Assembly: GCA_001692895.1 (NCBI GenBank)
Contig: KV748189.1
Location: 876,432 to 940,431, forward strand
DNA: 64,000 nt
Direction of reading: 5' to 3'
From: Cenococcum geophilum 1.58
Lineage: Eukaryota; Ascomycota; Dothideomycetes; Gloniales; Gloniaceae
Below are positions 31,954-43,079 of this stretch, in pieces. Numbering within the stretch: the first letter of the stretch is position 1; each line of letters begins with the position of its first letter. Below the pieces are notes generated by a model, which did no database searches, was not told where the DNA came from, and worked only from the letters and a program-made list of their open reading frames with translations. A program made the position numbers and the translations under genes.

Positions 31954-34524
31954 CTACCCGTTCTTCGCCCGCCTCCTTGACATCGACCGCTTAAACCGCT
32001 TCGACGCCGCGCGCCTAATCCCACCACCAGTCGTCTCCTCCTCCGCCCCTGTCCCCACTCCCTCCTCTACCATCACCGCCGCCGCTCCCTTCGCCCCCGC
32101 CTTCGCCATCGCCGCGCGATTCAACCTCGCCATATCCTCCACATGCAGCTTCCTGCGCTCCGCGCGCCTTGCATCGATCGTCTCCTGACTCAAATGGCCG
32201 AACCCATTCCTGCGGCGAAAGCACGCCTCCATCAGCGCATTCGGGTCGACCAGGCGGCGCGGGACGGTCTGGATGACCTGCAGGATCTCCATGTAGTCCG
32301 AGATGGCGCGGATGTCCTGCTCGCCGACCTTGAAGATGGCGAGCGAGATGCGGAACAGGGTCTTCGAGCCCTCGTAGAAGAACGAGTCCCACACGCGCAG
32401 CACCGACTCGATCGGCAGGTTGCCGACGAAAAGGGACATGAACCAGGAGGTTGTGGCGAGAGAGATGGTCGGGAGGCGCGCGGAGGCTGTCATGGTGTGG
32501 GTTGGGCCTGAGTTGAGGAGGTGCATGTCGTCGATTTTGGCCCAGACCGCTGGCATGCTTTCGCGGATGCAGCTCATCAGCACGCCCATGTCGACGTTGG
32601 CTTCAAGCACTTTGCTGTGTGTGCCGGGGAGGTGGATCGTTGTGATGATGCTGAGCATGATGAAAGCTTTCTCTTCGTTTTCGTCGAGGAAGAGCAGGAG
32701 GAGCCCGGCGAGAAAGTTAAGGGACTGGCAGTAGCCGATGTTGGGGTTGTAGACAGCGAAGGCTTGGAGGACACGGCGGAGGGAGCACAGGATCGAGGTT
32801 TCGGCGTTGACGAGCGTGTCGTCGCTGTCGGTGCTGTCTGCGCTGGGTATGGGGTCCGGTTTGAAGCGAATGTTGTCCGGGAAGGTTCGATTGAGATCGC
32901 GCTCGATGATTTCTCGGTCCGTTTCACTTAGCCCTCCTTTGTCTACTTGCTCGACTAAGTCCCAGTAGAGGCCAGGACTCTGCGCTAATTTTCCAGGACC
33001 CCCGGCATACCAGAACCAAGCTGCGCCTCTCCAATCCGGAGGTATTCCTTTTCGTATGTATCGTTTGACTTTGTCGGATTTAGGGGGGAACCGGGTCGGT
33101 TTCTCTGTTGGTAGGTTGTACTGCTTCATCAAAGCCATCCATTTTTTACGTCGGCGTGCAAGATATTCTACGTAGTTCTCGTTCCACGTGTCATACTGGT
33201 CTACAGTTACATTCTGAGTGGCTTTCTTGAACCCGTAGCGGTCACGAGGTACTGGCGTTAGAGATTCTCTGTCTTGTTGTAGGGATGGCATTCTACTGGA
33301 GATGATTTGAGTCGATGTTCGTATGTGAGGAGAATCAGCCTCGAGAAGATTCTTTCGTAGTGGTGGTGCTATCCCGATACTATCCCGTTCTACCATACCG
33401 GCAGAATGCCGACGCTGAATTGGCGGCGGCAGTTCCTGCGCCTCTGGGCTGGGTGTGAGACCAGCCTGAGACACGTAACCTTCGTCGGAGATATCGACAC
33501 CCTCATCCACCACAGGATCGTCATAAAAACCCCCCACGTACATTTCGATCGCGTCTTCAACGCTCATGCCCTCTTCAGGATCTCCTTCAAGTTGGTTTGA
33601 GATACTTGCTCCGTTTTCGCTTATCGAGCTTCTTTTCGTCACTATACTGCTCCGCTCTGTCCCGCTGGCATCTAAGAATCCTGAAGAAGTATTCGTCCAC
33701 CCTGAACGGAAGCTCGCTCGTGCATCGTCGTTACGTGTAACTGGGTCCCTGCGAAAGGATGAATGATAGCTATCACTGTCCCGGCCACGTGGCCCCCTGT
33801 CAGGCTTGTATGTTGTGGATGGTCCAGTTCGATTGGAGGCTCGAATTGGCGCATAGTCAGGTATCGATGTAGCAGTCCTTAGGGCGGGATGTAGTTGCAT
33901 GTGGGACGAGGGATGTGAGGATGTTGTCTGACCACGGGCTCTATTTGCTAGAGGCCACGAATGGCCCTCCTTCGAATTCCTCCAAGAAACTCCCGAGTTT
34001 CTGGATGAAGCACCATTCCTTGAGCTTTCGTCGCCTACAGAGGGCGTGGCGCTTGGTTGCCGCGGCCTTCCGCTAGATGTCGAATAGGTTGGTGACGATT
34101 GCTCCGCTCTCGGGAAACCCTTTTCGTTCAATGGAGAAGAAAGAGGTGATAGGGTCCGTTGTCGTAGAAGTTGTGACGAACTCTTGCGGAGAGGAAGGTG
34201 CGGTGGGGGTATTGATTTTGGGAGACCCGCTGGCCTCGTACAATCGGGAGAAGGGGTTCGATAGCCTCTATCGTAGGAACTAGGTGATTGTGCAGCTTCA
34301 GCCAAAAGGAGTATTGGGTGCCGTGGGCGGACGGATACGGAGCTTTTGTTGGAGGCTATTGAGGCAGAATCGGCGTCTCTTGGAGAGGCAGGCGGCGTGA
34401 ATTTGGCGTAAAGGGCTGTTGGGTAGGAGGATTCCGGCTCCGTGTCAATTGGTCCCTTTGGTGCATCTGATACATTCCCGGCTCCAATTTCTCCGTCTTC
34501 TGGATTTTGGAGGCGTGTGTTCAT
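31954..34524 (-). CDS. TBC-domain Rab GTPase-activating protein
   Basis: A single 856-codon exon. The first about 440 residues are Ser/Pro-rich and look disordered. The TBC domain spans about 490-750: GIPPDWRG (493-500) opens it. IERDLNRTFPDN (540-551) holds the catalytic arginine finger in the IxxDxxR motif. YCQSLNFLAG (598-607) holds the glutamine finger in YxQ. SWFMSLFVGNLPIESVLRVW follows. The basic tail (FKRSMSRRRAKNG) may contact membranes. TBC proteins accelerate GTP hydrolysis on Rab GTPases in membrane traffic. Overall layout resembles fungal Gyp/Msb3-class proteins, but I cannot fix the ortholog. It runs convergent to the STAND-N gene with a MITE between. Confidence 0.92.
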   Translation of the reverse strand: MNTRLQNPEDGEIGAGNVSDAPKGPIDTEPESSYPTALYAKFTPPASPRDADSASIASNKSSVSVRPRHPILLLAEAAQSPSSYDRGYRTPSPDCTRPAGLPKSIPPPHLPLRKSSSQLLRQRTLSPLSSPLNEKGFPRAEQSSPTYSTSSGRPRQPSATPSVGDESSRNGASSRNSGVSWRNSKEGHSWPLANRARGQTTSSHPSSHMQLHPALRTATSIPDYAPIRASNRTGPSTTYKPDRGPRGRDSDSYHSSFRRDPVTRNDDARASFRSGWTNTSSGFLDASGTERSSIVTKRSSISENGASISNQLEGDPEEGMSVEDAIEMYVGGFYDDPVVDEGVDISDEGYVSQAGLTPSPEAQELPPPIQRRHSAGMVERDSIGIAPPLRKNLLEADSPHIRTSTQIISSRMPSLQQDRESLTPVPRDRYGFKKATQNVTVDQYDTWNENYVEYLARRRKKWMALMKQYNLPTEKPTRFPPKSDKVKRYIRKGIPPDWRGAAWFWYAGGPGKLAQSPGLYWDLVEQVDKGGLSETDREIIERDLNRTFPDNIRFKPDPIPSADSTDSDDTLVNAETSILCSLRRVLQAFAVYNPNIGYCQSLNFLAGLLLLFLDENEEKAFIMLSIITTIHLPGTHSKVLEANVDMGVLMSCIRESMPAVWAKIDDMHLLNSGPTHTMTASARLPTISLATTSWFMSLFVGNLPIESVLRVWDSFFYEGSKTLFRISLAIFKVGEQDIRAISDYMEILQVIQTVPRRLVDPNALMEACFRRRNGFGHLSQETIDARRAERRKLHVEDMARLNRAAMAKAGAKGAAAVMVEEGVGTGAEEETTGGGIRRAASKRFKRSMSRRRAKNG

Positions 34525-36013
34525 GGCTTAAGCGCGCAACAGCTGTCTCCCATACCACGCCTGCAGTTGGTGGTCTGCCTTTTCCACAAAGAGTTCAAGG
34601 TTCTGCTGAAGGTGGCTGTCTGCATTCCTCGTTCTCTCCGGAGCAATATATAATAAACAGGAGATGAATCGGCCGGGTGTGCTTGCATTGGTCTATGAAC
34701 TAGGTGGAAAGATGACGGAGGCGGCAAACGAGTGGGCGGTTCGGGAGGAAGTGGTGAGAGTACAAGGTGCGAGATGCAAGGTGAAGAAGCGCGGAGCTCC
34801 AGGATAGAACAACGCTGGTTGAAGGGAGAGCCTCGGACAAAAGATGGCAAGATTAAGAGGATTGACCGGTCGCGGAGGGAAGGCCGGCAGCCCTGTGGCT
34901 ATCAGGTGTAGGCGTCGTTTGCAAAGTGACTTGGGCGCTACGCAGGGATCATCTCACCAAGACTAACATCCCGTGTCGATGGAAATTTCCCGACAGATTA
35001 TTTTTGTTATATTGCCAATTTCCATTGCGCCCATGCTTCTAACCTTTCTAGCCATTCCAGCCATTCTAGCCATTCTAGCCATTACTGGCCATGACGACAC
35101 TGCCGGACTCCCCGACTCCCTGGTAAACAGAAGGTTAAATGTAAACATGGGGCTGGCCCGAGTAACCACGCGACGCGTCCAGAGTTTTGGTGCAGATCGC
35201 CTTGCAGGACTTCAAACTATTGCTTCAATTGCTCTCCTAGTCTTCACAAAGCAGATCTGGGAGGCATATCTAGGAGGCACATCTACTAGCAGGAAAAAAA
35301 AAGTTTTTTTTTCTTAATGTTACACGAGTCTGCATCAATTGGATCACTCCCCGGCTTGTTTGTTAACAATACAACATCCCGCAATTTGCGCTGGAAAAGG
35401 ACACCTTCACAAGCTAAACGATTCTCGCAGTATCTCTCGACCAATTCCCAGGACAGCAAATTGTAAACACACAATTATTAACACGTTTTGATTTTGATGT
35501 CAGACAGTGGGTCTTTGACCATCAACCGGAACTTGCCTCGATGATTCCCGTCAATGCTTACGCTACAGCTCCCAGCGACTTTACTGCCGAAAACGAGCAA
35601 AGGCCGGCCCAACCATTGCGTTTTTTTGTACCAGGATCAAGTTTTCTTGTGGACAAGGAATATCATAGCGCATCTTCGGCTGCCAGAGCCAAGATCGTAC
35701 ATCGAAATTTCGTTGACGCCGTCTGACAGGTCTGCTCGAGTGCTGAAAACCCTAGAGGAAATCTTCGGATATCTTCGGATATCCGCTTCCCCAGGTTAAT
35801 AGACGGTCGAGCTGTTTGTTCTGCATTTGATAAACAGACAGTGTGAAGAAGAAATGATGTCAAGGCAAATCCATGTTTATTCTGTGTATATCATCCAGGA
35901 TATAGAATAGGGCGGAAGGAAAGTCATAACCAACGCCCATAATGCAGTTATAAGGAACGCCTTGAAAGTGACGAGCTTGCTATACCTCGCACCAAATATG
36001 ATCTTAGTATGCT
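34525..36013. other. Intergenic, promoter of the TBC gene; no gene supported
   Basis: About 1.5 kb. Includes a pyrimidine/purine-biased leader before the TBC start. Open frames at 34973-35317 (plus) and 35541-35799 (plus) include the repeat and low-complexity DNA and have no recognisable product. An A-run followed by a T-run lies at about 35293-35313. Confidence 0.4.
35048..35092. repeat. CCATTCTAG short tandem repeat
   Basis: About four to five imperfect units of 9-10 bp (CCATTCCAG, CCATTCTAG, CCATTCTAG, CCATTACTGG). Confidence 0.7.
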
Positions 36014-36592
36014 CTACTTTGCATATCGCTTGACCCAATCCCTAGCCGTCTTCTCAAACTCCTTCCGGTCGTCCTTGTACTCGTTTGCGATCGTGGGCTC
36101 GATTGAATCATCAGGATTAGGCTCTATGAGGAGAGTTTGGATTAAGTGGAGGACGGAGACGACTTTGTTCGGTGGCTTCCATGCCTCGGGACGGAGCATG
36201 CCCAGGCACATAGAGCCTTTGTCATCGTTGCTGACGTTCGGGTGGTAGATTTTGGTTTTGAAGCTTACTACTGGAGGCTTAAAAGGATATTCAGTAGGAA
36301 ATGTCAGTCTGAGCTTAAAGTGGCCGCCCTAAGTGGAGTATGTGGTCAGCAGCGCCCAGGTAGAATTTGGGGACTCGGGGCCTTGCACTGACAGCGTAAA
36401 GCGACTGTTCGGGACCATCCATCAGGATCTCCCATTCAGTCATGTTCTGTTCATCGAAGTTTATTTTCATCCCCGAAGGGGTGTCGTTCATGCATTCTCC
36501 ATACTCCTGTGCATCATGTTAGTTGGCGTTGCCTTGTGATGCAGGCGAAGATGAGGTCCCACTTTAAGGATTCGCTTCTTGGAGGCGCTCAT
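36014..36592 (-). CDS. E2 ubiquitin-conjugating enzyme
   Basis: Three exons: 36592-36563 (ten codons, MSASKKRILK), 36506-36393 and 36328-36014. Both introns (56 and 64 bp; donors GTGGGA and GTCAGT) are GT-AG and in phase 0. The 152-residue product is a minimal class I UBC fold. It has the EWEILMDGP strand, PFKPPVVSF, the HPN motif (77-79), the catalytic cysteine C89 in GSMCLGML and ANEYKDDRKEFEKTARDWVK in the C-terminal helices. It accepts ubiquitin (or a ubiquitin-like modifier) from E1 as a thioester and passes it to substrates with an E3. Two extra residues between HPN and Cys compared with Ubc4/5 make the exact subfamily uncertain. Confidence 0.93.
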
Positions 36593-36743
36593 CTTAGTTG
36601 TAGCGAGTTTTCTTAAGTGGTCAAGTTAGTATACGGATGGGGAGCTCAACGGAGCCTTGAAACTAGGTCGGAGTGGATCGGAAGTTGTGGTTGTCAGGCT
36701 CTGTGAGGTTGATGAGGAGTAATGGGCAGCGTCAAGTTTCCCG

Positions 36744-36751
36744 CTTTTATA
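36744..36751 (-). promoter_or_regulatory. Possible TATA box of the E2 gene
   Basis: The minus strand reads TATAAAAG about 150 bp upstream of the start codon at 36592. Confidence 0.4.
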
Positions 36752-37412
36752 GAGCTGTCACCTTGTGAATGACTTCAACCCGACAGCTCGCTGCCTGCCC
36801 GCATGCCTGCCTGAACAACGGAGCATGCCAGCTACCGTCTTCTCTTCATAGCGAATTCAGAAATATATATCAGCAACGCTGTTTCATAATAAATAACCGC
36901 TGCTAGAGGCGCTAATCATCATTCTCGAGCGATTTCTAAAGTCATTCATCTGCTTCACGATTGCCATTCCTCCTTGATTAATACGGTATAAGTACTGCCG
37001 CGAGCATTTGATGCTTTGGCTTACTGGGTGCTGTGTGCTGTTAGTAGAGCTGCGATTTCTGACGTTCTTGAGTGGTTGTTCGTGTTTTAGTGTTACATTT
37101 CCACTTTCGTCCGTAGTCTCACAGAGCAAGCAAGTCTATCACCAGTATGCCAAACAAGTTTGCCTTGGGACATCTCCCTGAAAATGCCCGCGAGAAGATT
37201 TTCTGGCTATTACTACCGGATAACCGCATCCTCTAGCCGTCAGACAAAATCACGTGGCCAACTGACTCTTTGTTGAAGCTTCTGGTGCCTTTTCCTTGCC
37301 CGCAGCTTCTACCGCGCTGGGTCTTCGATTTCTCTCTGATCACAACAACAGAGGTGTGGCAAAAATCGACCTAAACTTCTCTCTCCATTTGCGTCAAAAA
37401 GCCGTTCACAAC

Positions 37413-37432
37413 GTATGTATGTATGTATGTAT
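37413..37432. repeat. (GTAT)5 microsatellite
   Basis: Five GTAT units in a row, ending in ATATTC. Confidence 0.85.
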
Positions 37433-37919
37433 ATTCTATTATGGCCATGCACTATCTAGGGTATGGGCCGTTACAGAGCGCTAACTAGATACTTCCTGCC
37501 ATTAACATGCTTGCTCTAGTTTAGAAGCCAACTATAAGAATTATATATCTATTACCTAACACTATACTTAACTAAGGAAAAAAATAAAGGAAAGTAATAT
37601 ATTACTATTAAAGAAAGTTAAAGTTTAGAGGCGAGCCTAAGTAAGTACATCGGCAAAATATTGTCCCTTGTAAATGACCTCAGCTGCTAGAAGTTGGCGT
37701 CGTTGGCGGGCCATTAAGGGCATTAACCAACTTGACAAGCCAGCCTATGTTGAGTTCATTTGACACGCAGCCTGCGCGCAGCCTACGCATAGCCTGCGTA
37801 ACCTGCGCAACCTACGCAACCTGCGCAACCTATATAACTTATAATTTTAGATAATAAAGGCTACTTTAAAGCCGTTTATAAAGCTAGCAAGATAAATTAT
37901 ATACACTTCTTTATATAAT

Positions 37920-38430
37920 CTATTATATCTACATCTGCTACCTATCTACATTATCTACCTGTCTATATCACCTACCTATCTACATTACCTACCTGTCTGC
38001 ATTACCTACCTATCTACATCGCCTACCTATCTGCATTGTCTACCTATCTACATCATCTACCTATCTATATCACCTACCTATCTACATTACTTACCTATCT
38101 ACATCGCCTACCTATCTACATTATCTACCTGTCTGCATCGTTTACCTATCTACATCACCTACCTATCTACATCACCTACCTATCTGCATCACCTACCTGT
38201 TTACATCACCTACCTATTTACATCACCTACCTATCTGCATCGTCTACCTGTCTATATCGCCTACCTATCTACATTATCTACCGGTCTACATTATCTACCT
38301 ATCTACATCACCTACCTATCTGCATCACCTACCTGTCTATATCGCCTACCTATCTACATCGCCTACCTATCTACATCGTCTACCTATCTATATTGTCTAC
38401 CTATCTGCATCGCCTACCTATCTACATCTG
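37920..38430 (+). repeat. 17-bp minisatellite (CCTACCTATCTACATCA)
   Basis: About 30 units. Because 17 is not a multiple of three and the unit rarely makes a stop, frames stay open; the frame 38036-38437 gives a 133-residue repeat of LPIYITYLS type. I regard this as a by-product of the repeat, not a gene. Confidence 0.9.
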
Positions 38431-39404
38431 CCTATAGTGTCTAATTCAATTCGGGGGAGAGGTCGGCCTAATTAAAGGCTCTAATTAATTCGAATTATTC
38501 TCCATAGCCGTTCGCTGGCTATACATTTAAATAGTAGTCATCTAGGGTGCCTCCCTAGGAGGCCTTAATTCGATTTAATTCGGTAATAGGCTCTAGATTA
38601 ATTCAATTGATCGATTGAATCGTTCGTGGTGTTTACTAGCTAGTTGTTCGAACGGTCGTCGTCTGGTTCTAGTAACGGTCGTCTGCTAGTTCTGGCGACG
38701 GTCGTCTGGTTCTGGCGACGGTCATCTGGTTCTGGCGACGTTCGTCTAGTTCTGGCGACGGTCGTGGTTCTGGCGACGGTCGTCTAGTTCTAGCGACGGT
38801 CGTCTGGTTCTGGCGACGGTCGTGGTTCTAGCGACGGTCATCTAGTTCTGGCGACGGTCGTCTAGTTCTGGCGACGGTCGTCTAGTTCTGGCAACAGTCC
38901 TACCTGCCTACCTACCTGCCTGCCTGCCTGCCTGCGTCAGTGTCTGGTTTAATTTGGGGGAGGAGTCGGCCTGATCGAAGGCTCTTATTGATTCGAATCG
39001 TTCTCTATGGCCGTTCGCTGGCTGTACATTCAAACGGTAGTCGTCTGGGGTGCCTCCCTAGGAAGTCTTAATTCGATTCAGTGACGGGCCAATATTAAAG
39101 CTCTGGTTCAATTCGATCAATTAATTAATTAAATCGTTTGTGGTGTTTACTAGCTGGTCGTTCAAACGGTCGTCGTCTGGTTCTGGCGACGGTCATCTAG
39201 TCCTGGCGACGGTCGTCTGGTTCTGGCGACGGTCATCTAGTTCTGGCGACGGTCGTCTGGTTCTGGCGACGGTTGTCTAGTTCTGGCGACGGTCCTCTGC
39301 TGGCTGCCGTTCCAGTGCCTCCTAAGGTAGGGAGGATGTAAGGAAGGGTAAAAAATAAGGTGGCTGTAAAGGGGGTAACTTGGCAGAGGTACGTGCGGGG
39401 ACCC

Positions 39405-39755
39405 GATGTAGAGCTTCAAGTAGAGCCTCCGTACGCAGAGCTTCGCGCAGAGCCTCGTGCAGAGCCTCTATATATAGAGCTTCGTATAGAGCTTCATACA
39501 GAGCTTCGTGTAGAGCTTCGTGCAGAGCTTCGTGTAGAGCCTCTATACGTAGAGCTTCGTATAGAGCCTTATGTAGAGCCTTATACAAAGCTTTATATAG
39601 AGCTTTATACAGAGCCTCTATGCATAGAGCTTTGTGCAGAGCCTTTATACGCAGAGCTTTGTATAGAGCTTTATATAGAGCCTCTATACACAAAGCTTTA
39701 TGTAGAGCCTCTATACGCAAAGCTTTATATAAAGCCTCGTGTAGAGCCTCCAAGT
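39405..39755. repeat. 12/15-bp minisatellite (AGAGCTTCGTGT), open on both strands
   Basis: Units of 12 (AGAGCTTCGTGT) and 15 bp (AGAGCCTCTATACGT) alternate. All lengths are multiples of three, so long open frames exist on both strands (39360-39788 plus, 39322-39753 minus, EALYKALHKAL-type product). Arrays of the same family lie at 16262-16420 (inverted) and 58018-58145. Confidence 0.85.
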
Positions 39756-39839
39756 AATAAGACTATAAGATTATATAAGATTATATAAGATTGTATAAGA
39801 TTATATATAATAGTTAAATATATAGTATATAACTTTACC

Positions 39840-40150
39840 TTAATCGCACGTTAAGAAATATACAGTTAGCTTTTAAAGTTGTTAAGTAGGTTAACTGTAT
39901 ATTAAGTTAGTTAAATTATATATTAAGTAGGTTAATTGCGTGTTAAGTTAGTTAAATTATATATTAAGTAGGTNAACTNCGTGTTAAGTTAGTTAAATTG
40001 CATGTTAAGTAGGTTAACTGCGTGTTAAGTTAGTTAAATTGCATATTAAGTAGGTCAACTGCGTGTTAAGTTAGTTAAATTATATATTAAGTAGGTCAAC
40101 TGCGTATTAAGTTAGTCAATTGCGTGTTAAGTTAGTTAAATTGCATGTCA
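39840..40150. repeat. ~41-bp AT-rich tandem repeat
   Basis: Alternating half-units GTTAAGTTAGTTAAATTGCA and TGTTAAGTAGGTTAACTGCG repeat about seven times. Two ambiguous bases (N at 39974 and 39979) fall inside. Confidence 0.85.
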
Positions 40151-43030
40151 ATTATATAAAACGCGAAAACCAAAGTCTACCTAAATCTTATCCTGCGAAT
40201 ATTTTCCCAATATAGTTTTCAATGCCTTATATCCGTAGGGCTATTCTAGCGTTATACGCTTTTTAATTAGCAATACACCAGTAAAGGTACGTATAAAGGA
40301 GGCTTGCGGTATATTTAGTTAGATAATTAAAGAAATTCTTAAAAGTCTTCGCTTATTAACGTTGGCTTTTATACTCTTTATATCTTATATACTTAGGTAT
40401 AAACGTCTAGTCTCCTTTATAAATTTAATTATAGCTTTAATTATGCTAATATCTAGCTTCTAGCGCTTAATTAGGCCGTTAATATTCCTACCTCCTTTTT
40501 ATCTACGTAAGTAGCCTCTTAATGCATATAATAGATCCCCAAATTAATATCTATACTACTCTCTTAGTTTAAACCTCTACTATATCTACCTCTTATAAGA
40601 AAAAAGGAAGTGCTATATTAATTCTATAAGCCTATAGTTATATAACGCCGTCTCTAATATATTAATTTGCCCGCAAAGCCCTACTATACGCGTCCACGTT
40701 GCCGCGGGTGGAAACATTATCTAGAATCCTATTCCTCTTAATAGCCAAGTGCAGAGGCAATGGTAGAGAGCCGTCGCAGCGTGTGCAGCGCTGTTGTTCA
40801 ACTCTGTAGTGATAAGCCCGCGACGCGTGCAAAGCATCGCCCTTAACAACACTAGGAGCCTCACTACCTCCGCTTAAAGCTCCTGTTCTACCATCTAGGG
40901 AGGCCCATTAAGGGAAACTAGGATACAAAAACCGCCCGATATACGACTACCTGGCTTGTAGCTAGGCCCGAAACTGGCCTTATCTAGCTAGTTGATATAA
41001 ATACGTCCTAGGCGTATAATAGGACACCCTTAGGCTTGCACTAGCTCTGAGATTATAAAGTATACGCAATAAGGGCGTAGGGATCCTCTTTTTATAAGAA
41101 CTTATTAAGGTTAACGCGTTGCAGATACTTTATACAAAACTTATTAAGGCCCTAAGGCTATCGCGAAGAACTTATTAAGGCCCTACCTAGAGAACTTATT
41201 AAGGCCCCTCTATAAGGGTCTATTTAGTATCCGGTTACACCTAAGTGACTTAAAAAAGGGTCTTAATAGGCGTAGTGCGCGCGACCTGGTATAGCGACAG
41301 CGACACAACAGCGACGCGACGGCAACGCGACGGCGACTAGACGGCTTAACGAGGTGGAAATATAGGTAAAGCTTTAGGCAGCGGAAACACAGGCCAGCTT
41401 TAACGGCCCTATGGCGTACGACTTAGTCGACTTATAGTTGGCTTATAGTCGACTCATAGGCGACTTATAGGAGGGTCTTAATAGGCGTGGTGTATGTAAC
41501 CTAATACGTATATATATAAGGTGACTTATAGGAGGGTCTTAATAGACGTGGTGTACGTGACCTAATATATATATATAGGGGAGGCTATAGGGGAAATATA
41601 GGCTAGTTAGATAAGGACTTAACAGTTAGAGATATAGGTATAGCTTATAAAAAGAGGGGACATAAGCTTAATTAGTAGGAGGGGGGGAGTAGGTCGCCTG
41701 GTGCGGGACCTAGCGTCTTTATAGCCCCCCTCCTATAAAATACGGTTGGCCTGTTATAAGGAGACTCCTATAGGTAACGTGAAACAAAAACTAGTAGTAG
41801 TATAGGGTATTACGCCCCTATACTTTTACTAGCCTCCTATAAGGCGTAGTACATAATAGCTACTGCTAGCTCTAGGGACCTTACCCCTTAGCTAGGCTCT
41901 GACCCCTAGTGCACCTAGTAGGTAGGAAGGATTACGCCCTAGCTAGAGAGACTACTACGTAGCTTAAGAGAACGGATGCGTATGTTAGTATATTAATAGA
42001 CGGAACTATTTGCCTTTAGGGCGGTACGCTAGTAAGATACGCTTAAGGAGTAAATAGGAGTTACTTAGGTAGGGGAGGCTTTTTTAGTCTAGGCCTTAAC
42101 TATAAAAGGTACCTAAGGCTTCTATATTACAGGATATAGCCATAACACCTTTATAGGATTACACCAATAGGCATATAAGACGGGAGTTACGACCCCTGGA
42201 AAAGGCAGCTTATGCTTATACTGGCGGAAATAATAGAAAAGGTATAAAACTAGAGGCTATAGAAGGCTCTTAAGCTATATAAAAGCGTACTAACTCTAGG
42301 AGGAGACTCTTATATAGACTGCAGGGGGGTAGACTAGTACTTGGGCTAACCTATTATAAGATATCTAAAAGAACTGGTGAAACCCCCTATTAAGGTAGTA
42401 GCAGCTAACTGCTTATAGAAAGCCCCTAGGCCTTTAGGCCTAGGTTTGGGATAAATACTAGAAAACTAGGGTAGAGGCCTAGATAAGCAAGTACGTTAAA
42501 CTCTACTATATAACCACCTGCCTAAGATATAAATATAGCTAGCTAAGATAGACACCAAAATATGTAATACTGCTATGCCCCCTACGTACTAATTAAGAAA
42601 TAATGCTCTTAGTAGCTGGCATAGAGAACTATAATATACTGCTCNTAATATAAAAAGGCCTTAAGGCGGTTACCTAGTGGCTTATTAGTTAAAATGTGCT
42701 AAATTAGTTTTAGGTTATAAGGGAAATAGTAATAAAAGGTAAGGGGGCGAGCAGTAGGTGCCCCCTAGTAACTCTATAGTAGTAAAGTAATAGTTTATAA
42801 TACTAGCGCGTCCGTAGGCTTATTACGGCAGTAGTGGTTTCTAAGGAGGTTAAATAGTAAGGTAGTAGAGCACTATAGGCGACTTATAGGCGCTAAGTAG
42901 GCAAGTCCTAAAAGGCGGGGAGATAGATTACGGGGTTTTCTTATTTTTCTTAAATAGAGTTTTCTCCCTATATATAAATAAGGAGTAGTCCGCGTGGGCC
43001 TAATAAGGATCTAAATCGGACGTTAAGTAA
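40151..43030. other. RIP-degraded DNA with short local repeats
   Basis: Mostly AT-rich and unrecognised. An island of normal composition at about 40690-41000 has no clear frame. GAACTTATTAAGGCCCTA recurs four times at about 41095-41210. GACTTATAGGAGGGTCTTAA with a GTGGTGTAYGTGACCTAAT tail recurs at about 41245, 41455 and 41520. From about 42130 to 42700 the plus strand keeps stretches of peptide between TAG stops (for example ELVKPPIKVVAANCL), possibly an eroded retroelement gag; not identified. One N lies at 42645. Confidence 0.5.
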
Positions 43031-43079
43031 TGAATTATTAAATATTAAATTAAATTATTAAATATATTAATTTTATGGA

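Larger units (their letters stand above)
36593..37640. other. Intergenic, end of the gene-bearing region
   Basis: E2 promoter DNA, then from about 37450 a change to AT-rich RIP-type sequence. Short frames (36884-37129 minus, 37296-37484 plus) are not convincing. Confidence 0.4.
37640..39760. repeat. Composite satellite block 1
   Basis: Order of parts: leader with ATTGTCCCTTG, AGTTGGCGTCGTTGGCGGGC and GCGCAACCT repeats (37640-37920); 17-bp minisatellite (37920-38430); a unique linker TTCGGGGGAGAGGTCGGCC; 20-bp minisatellite GGTTCTGGCGACGGTCGTCT (about 38640-38890); a CCTG run (about 38901-38935); a second linker and 20-bp array (38935-39300); a unique stretch with TTGGCAGAGGTACGTGCGGG; and a 12/15-bp minisatellite (39405-39755). 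The same parts in the same order occur in block 2 (43640-44204 plus 56591-58145). Block 1 keeps many C and G residues that are T and A in block 2. No host gene is recognised within it. Confidence 0.85.

Noticed and set aside
32015..32931. Several long open frames on both strands inside the TBC gene
   Set aside because: Shadows of the TBC coding exon caused by codon bias; no independent motifs.
34973..35317. 114-codon frame with a hydrophobic N-terminus
   Set aside because: The hydrophobic part is made by the CCATTCTAG repeat and the end by an A/T run; no family resemblance.
38036..38437. 133-codon frame as a hydrophobic protein gene
   Set aside because: Entirely made of the 17-bp minisatellite; openness follows from the unit, and no start context or splice sites are evident.
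37920..39300. Repeats resembling a CRISPR array
   Set aside because: Contiguous minisatellites without unique spacers, in a fungal genome.
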